DNA of 13,246 nt. It comes from Isohypsibius dastychi (taxonomy: Eukaryota; Tardigrada; Eutardigrada; Parachela; Isohypsibiidae). The notes below the pieces were generated by a model. The model worked only from the letters and a program-made list of their open reading frames with translations. It was not told the origin of the DNA and did no database searches. The DNA lies in assembly GCA_034696485.1 (NCBI GenBank), contig JAQIWT010000988.1, positions 1 to 13,246 on the forward strand, read 5' to 3'. This document shows positions 9,341 to 13,246 of this stretch, piece by piece. Every line of letters starts with the position of its first letter. The first letter of the stretch is position 1. The position numbers were made by a program, and so were the translations under genes.

Positions 9341-12300
9341 CTATATTTCCATCTCGAGCTCTTGAAAGTTGCCATCATCTGCCACATCGTCGGAACTTGT
9401 TCCTGGACGACTTTCTATGCCTTCATCCGGACTGGCTCGGACAGGCTGAGCATCTGACTTGATCTTCAATATGCTCTTCCTTGGTTCTTTGACTGAGTTT
9501 TTCGCAGAACTGACGAAATCTCTATCGTTTGTGATTTCTTCCTGTTGGCTGACGCTCCGATGCGCCAGCGGGGAAGCATTGCCATCTCGACTACTCTGCC
9601 GGAAATGCTCGACTCTTCCATGTCGTCGCTGTCGTTTAGATGCGGTATTCGGCGTTTCACTTCCGGGAGAATCATCTGTGGACAAAATATTCATGAGGAT
9701 GTCGGAGGATGCCACCCGATTAGCTGTTCCTGGCATGCTGGTTGTCGAGGACTTCTTTCGCATTTCTCTTCGCATTTCCAATGCTCGGTCCTGCCAGTTT
9801 GACAGCCGGTCGTCCGTGGGATTTGAGTCAGCGCTGACGACAGACAGCATATTATCAACGGAGCCTCCTCTTCGGCTTCCTGTAATCGTCGCGGCCGAAG
9901 ACTTTTTCCGGAGGTCTTGCCGTACTTCAAAAGCTCGATCCTGCCAGTTTTCAACTCGGTTCTCGACCGGTTCAGCGGATGCGTTTTCTGGATCCCGAAA
10001 AGGACTTCCGAGCGTCACCATCATTATATGCTCCGATACAGATGATGTAGGCGTTTCCGGCGGAAACTCATCCTGGAAACGGTTTATGGAAACAGTGGAG
10101 GTACTTGAAATCATGGTCGAAGGGTCATCGGGAACGAAAGTGGCATTGGTGTTTCCGGTTTCTACTTGGACATTTGGAGCGCTGGTCACCGAAATTTTAT
10201 GTTTGATTGCGGCGACTTTCACGGTCACTTTTCTGTTTGGGATTTGAAAACAGTTAAAAGTAGTGTTAATGAAGCGGTGGAAATTCAACTTCACACCTTC
10301 GCGTGGTTTTGGCCCATTTTTTCAAAGGAGACTGGCGGAAGACCCAAGTGCTGAAAATAATGCCGGCTACAAATTGGAGTCCAATGTGAATGCCGAGTTC
10401 TATTGTCTCGAAATCGATGGACTCGTCCGTATGGCAAGAAATGTTTTGATTCCCGGATATTGCCGCTCGAAGGTGGCAACTACAAAAAGGTCGTTCAGCT
10501 TTGTGTCAACAAGTTTGCAAATTTGCAAAGTTCAACTATTGATATCAGAATAATATAGTTTTTATATAAATATACTTAAAATATTATTTACGTATAGTTT
10601 AAATGTTATCTTTCAGGAAAATTTTTGGGAATTAAATGCTAGTGTTGAATATTGCGAGATTTCAACTTACTCGAGAAACTGGTCATGTAGCTCGATATAA
10701 CGGTCTTCGTAGATGTAATAATGTGCGTGGATGACGACGGAAATGAGCATGCATAAACAAATCAGAATGACGATAAAACCTATATCAAAAGATGATACGA
10801 TTGGTGATTTCCTATCGCAGAAGACGTCGCAAATTACGTAAAAATCCTTGTTTACCAACCTATATGTAGCATCGTTGAACGAATATTCCGCTTATCAACT
10901 GCGCTTAAATTTTGATCTTTTTCTTTCCGGATCCGGTACAAGACGATTAATCCTGTCAGCAAACATTGATGAGAAAACACGACATTGCTAGCCGCACCTG
11001 TCTCTTACGTACCTCGTATCATGAAAAATCCTGACAGGCATGCTATGATAATTAACGGCATAACCAACAGGAAACCTCTGACAAATCCCCATTCAATTCC
11101 GATGAAACATATTCCGGAAATAATGTTGCCGTCAATCTGAAAAAATATATATAATAATTTCAAATTTCCAGCGCAAAAAGGTCAAATCAAAAAATTATAA
11201 AGGGTTTGTTTTTTTTTGTTTTTGTTGAGGGTTTCTTGAAATCGCTGCGACTTACACCACTCGTTGCGATCACGATGCAGGTCATCAATGCCGGTGTTAT
11301 CCATGCGAGAAGATGGAATCGCAAAGAGTAATTCTTTAGAAACCCTTTGGCTTTCACTTGGTTGGCGTATAAAGAATGGAAAGACCGGTACCAGCAATAA
11401 GTCATAGAAATAAACCAGACCCCGGCGGCGAAAATGAAATAGTACACCAAAATGAACGTGACAAGACATAGCGAGAACGCTTCATCGGGCCTGAAAAGAA
11501 AAATCCACACGTCAAAAAACGAAAAACCAGTTGGTGTTTGAGCAAGAGTTCCGGTCAGACCATGTCACGTTTTGCGATGTGAATAAAACTTCAATAAATA
11601 TGATATCTCATAGTGCATTTTCTAATAGTCTATGAAAGCAAAAAAATTCACGAATTAAACCATTTGTTTTTTATGGGAATTCCTTACTGTGGTTCTCGGA
11701 TTCGCATTGTGCCGTCTTCCGCGCAGGCGATCTGATTTCTTGCTCCCGGGATAAACTGAATCGCCCAACCGATATCCGCCATTAAGAAGCACACGTTGAT
11801 GAATAGAAGACACGTATCGGGATACTTGTTCAAAGTTCTCCATCTGATAGCCAATGAAACCTGCACAATTTTAGAAATTTGAAACACAGTATCCTAAAGG
11901 TCACGAAAGCGGCAGCCGGGTAATTAAAACACCAGTCAAAACAATGCTATAAATTCACACAACCAACGGCACACCGGTACATTTACTTGTAGATATCTTA
12001 CAAACGCGATGCTGTTGAACAGGAAACTCAATGCCACCATGATGGCAATGTAAATTTGCATTGATTGATGTTGATGTTTCGTGAAGAATGGATTCTGGCA
12101 CTGTAAACCGCAGCCACCTTGATTTACGATAGACGATGCATCATCATTTAATATCACCGGAAACCCAAAGTTTTTTATGTATTTCCAGCTGTTGTTCGTT
12201 TTCTTGGTGGGAAATGGACATGAATAGGTGATGTTTGTGCGAAGCGGAGTTAGCCATGAAGTTTCTGCCTGAAAAATGATTTATTACACACACTCATAGG

Positions 12301-13134
12301 CGAAAACATTGATCAAGGTCCAAACTATGACATTCCTTGGCTAATCAATTAACCAGAATTAATAATTCATCAGATGAGTTCTTAAAAATCAAAAGAAAGG
12401 TGTTATCTTTGTCGAACGTAGTACAAGTTACAAAGTAACGAGAAATTGACGAAAATACGTACCCAGTTTCCCGGAACTGATTAGAATATTATCCATGCTT
12501 TTTTTGTGCTGCACTATTTTTTGTTTAACCTCAATATAAAACCGAAACTTCACAGAAAAATATAAAGTGAGTTTACCTCGCACTCTTCATTTTGAGTAAA
12601 CAGCACATTATCGCTGCAGTTTTTGAGCGCTTCCAAAGAATCCGGCAGTGCTTCAATAACCGACTGTCCGCATGTTGTCTTGAATTCGGTGCAGAGTTTA
12701 TTCGGAATAAGTCTTTTATCCCGGCCGACGCACTTCGGCAATATCACAGCAAACAGTAGCGGTTGCGCAGTATTCCAGCAATTAATATGGAATTTGAGTC
12801 TTTCGGCAGATCTAACGAGGTTCAGAATCTCCGTAGCATTGTTCGTAGTTGCTGATGAATTATAAGGCAGATGTAGACCCTGAGATTCCAGATAGCTCTT
12901 TACAACACTGGGAATAATTCTGCAGCGGTCGGTTGGGGCGAGGCATTCCGGAGGCCGGGGAAGAGGAGCAAATGCCGCTGGCCGGACTTTCTCTTCCTCC
13001 GGCATTAAAATCCGCGCCATCGATTGAGAACGATGAGGAAAATCGTCATCATGAAGCGGAACAACCAGGATACTTCCGCTTACATCCTGGGAAGAGAATA
13101 TACTGATCAGTGTTAAAAATAAGATTGGAAACAT
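9341..13134 (-). CDS. SMO: Smoothened, class F 7TM Hedgehog signal transducer
   Basis: Nine exons on the minus strand: 12577-13134, 12002-12268, 11688-11860, 11256-11490, 11013-11136, 10860-10952, 10671-10779, 10297-10479, 9341-10232. All phases agree: 877 aa. A signal peptide occupies about 1-21. The Frizzled-type CRD spans about 63-186 (C64, C71, C119, C135, C148, C155, C173, C185). An enlarged linker leads to GCGLQCQNPFFT (238-249), a Smoothened signature. TM1 is near 256-278, TM2 291-313, TM3 338-364, TM4 390-409, TM5 427-450, TM6 483-505, TM7 546-567. C321/C421 and C521/C535 match the conserved extracellular disulfides. VWFISMTYCW in TM3, SGICFIG in the second outer loop and STWVF in TM7 separate it from Frizzled. 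The tail (568-877) is Ser-rich, with a 50-residue duplication and several basic-Ser sites. In animals Smoothened is held off by Patched and, when freed, signals to Gli/Ci. Odd points are R-to-H at the TM6 switch, changed CRD cysteines and a WAK in place of WRR after TM7. Confidence 0.93.
9650..9949 (-). repeat. Two 50-codon tandem units in the SMO tail
   Basis: Unit 1 (9800-9949, residues 676-725) and unit 2 (9650-9799, residues 726-775) each begin NWQDRA and continue with an arginine-rich helix and RKKSS. Each contains a later serine/aspartate stretch ending in a (V/I)-(V/L)-S-(A/T)-D pattern. The period is exactly 50 codons: the block GCTCG(G/A)TCCTGCCAGTTT on the plus strand starts at 9783 and again at 9933. 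DNA identity is high only around the NWQDRA and RKKSS parts, so the duplication is old and those parts appear selected. RKKS fits the PKA consensus. Confidence 0.85.
12269..12576 (-). other. Largest SMO intron (between CRD and linker exons)
   Basis: A 308-base phase-0 intron with donor GAG|GTAAAC and acceptor TTTTTCAG|GCAGAA. It is AT-rich and I see no coding sequence in it. It contains TTCCCGGAA at 12468-12476, inside the short inverted repeat CAGTT...AACTG, which matches the general STAT-type TTCN3GAA form but may be chance. Confidence 0.7.
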
Positions 13135-13246
13135 TTTCCGTGGAATTGAGTCTGTAGGATCAATTTAACCGCGGAATTCACTTTGGCAACATTTGTGAAT
13201 CTGGTGAGAAGGAACTCCGATTTCGCTATCTTAAGAGCGATAGTCA
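13135..13246 (-). promoter_or_regulatory. SMO leader and proximal upstream sequence (partial)
   Basis: The 112 bases upstream of the SMO ATG run to the window edge. An acceptor-like CCTACAG ends at 13152, leaving a 17-base leader before the ATG. This suggests either a 5' UTR intron whose donor is outside the window or a trans-splice acceptor. A TATA box is not obvious. Confidence 0.35.

Noticed and set aside
9022-9462. A 146-codon plus-strand frame after PPIL3
   Set aside because: It starts in an alternative frame of the PPIL3 last exon and runs over the AT-rich 3' UTR; no family resemblance.
9459-10247. A 262-codon open frame on the plus strand opposite the SMO tail exon
   Set aside because: It is the antisense shadow of the large tail exon; it has no recognisable domain, while the minus strand gives a phase-consistent Smoothened.
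12461-12480. STAT-like TTCCCGGAA within an inverted repeat in an SMO intron
   Set aside because: Nine bases with three free positions are expected by chance at this scale; no supporting cluster.
1-13246. Mobile elements, CRISPR arrays, prophage or integration sites
   Set aside because: No terminal repeats, transposase or reverse transcriptase motifs, or regularly spaced repeats were seen; the region is ordinary animal gene space.

Overview
The window comes from a compact, intron-rich animal genome. Most introns are about 56-310 bases with GT-AG borders, and genes lie a few hundred bases apart on both strands. The proteins are metazoan: a Smoothened receptor, a PHF20/MBD-R2-type chromatin reader, GNB1L, ABT1 and PPIL3. 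The Smoothened protein is divergent compared with the human one, and small introns and short spacers fit an invertebrate such as a tardigrade, a nematode-like ecdysozoan or a small crustacean. I cannot fix the phylum by reading. No bacterial, viral, transposon, CRISPR or tRNA feature was seen.

Layout, left to right. (1) Positions 2-589 (+): 3' end of a GNB1L-like WD40 gene. (2) Positions 590-1343: spacer, promoter and 5' leader, with E-box and CRE-like sites and short upstream ORFs. (3) Positions 1344-6287 (+): a seven-exon PHF20/MBD-R2-like gene, 1469 aa as modelled, with two Tudor domains, a C2H2 finger and a PHD finger. (4) Positions 6513-7708 (-): a four-exon ABT1/Esf2-like gene, 327 aa, with its 3' end facing the previous gene. 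(5) Positions 7709-8149: the shared divergent upstream region of ABT1 and PPIL3. (6) Positions 8150-9050 (+): a four-exon PPIL3 cyclophilin, 163 aa. (7) Positions 9341-13134 (-): a nine-exon Smoothened gene, 877 aa, convergent with PPIL3. (8) Positions 13135-13246: its upstream leader.

The genes do not form a single pathway. GNB1L (assembly of PIKK kinases), the PHF20-like reader (MOF/NSL acetyltransferase), ABT1 (ribosome biogenesis) and PPIL3 (spliceosome-associated cyclophilin) are housekeeping nuclear functions. Smoothened is the Hedgehog signal transducer at the membrane. All exon models were joined by hand from GT-AG borders, and reading phase is consistent at every junction.

I did not find a wholly new system. 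The most interesting material is in Smoothened. It has a 50-residue tandem duplication in the cytoplasmic tail, each copy carrying an RKKSS kinase-type site. The usual basic residue of the TM6-TM7 lock is histidine. The disulfide pattern of the cysteine-rich domain is altered, and the extracellular linker is enlarged.
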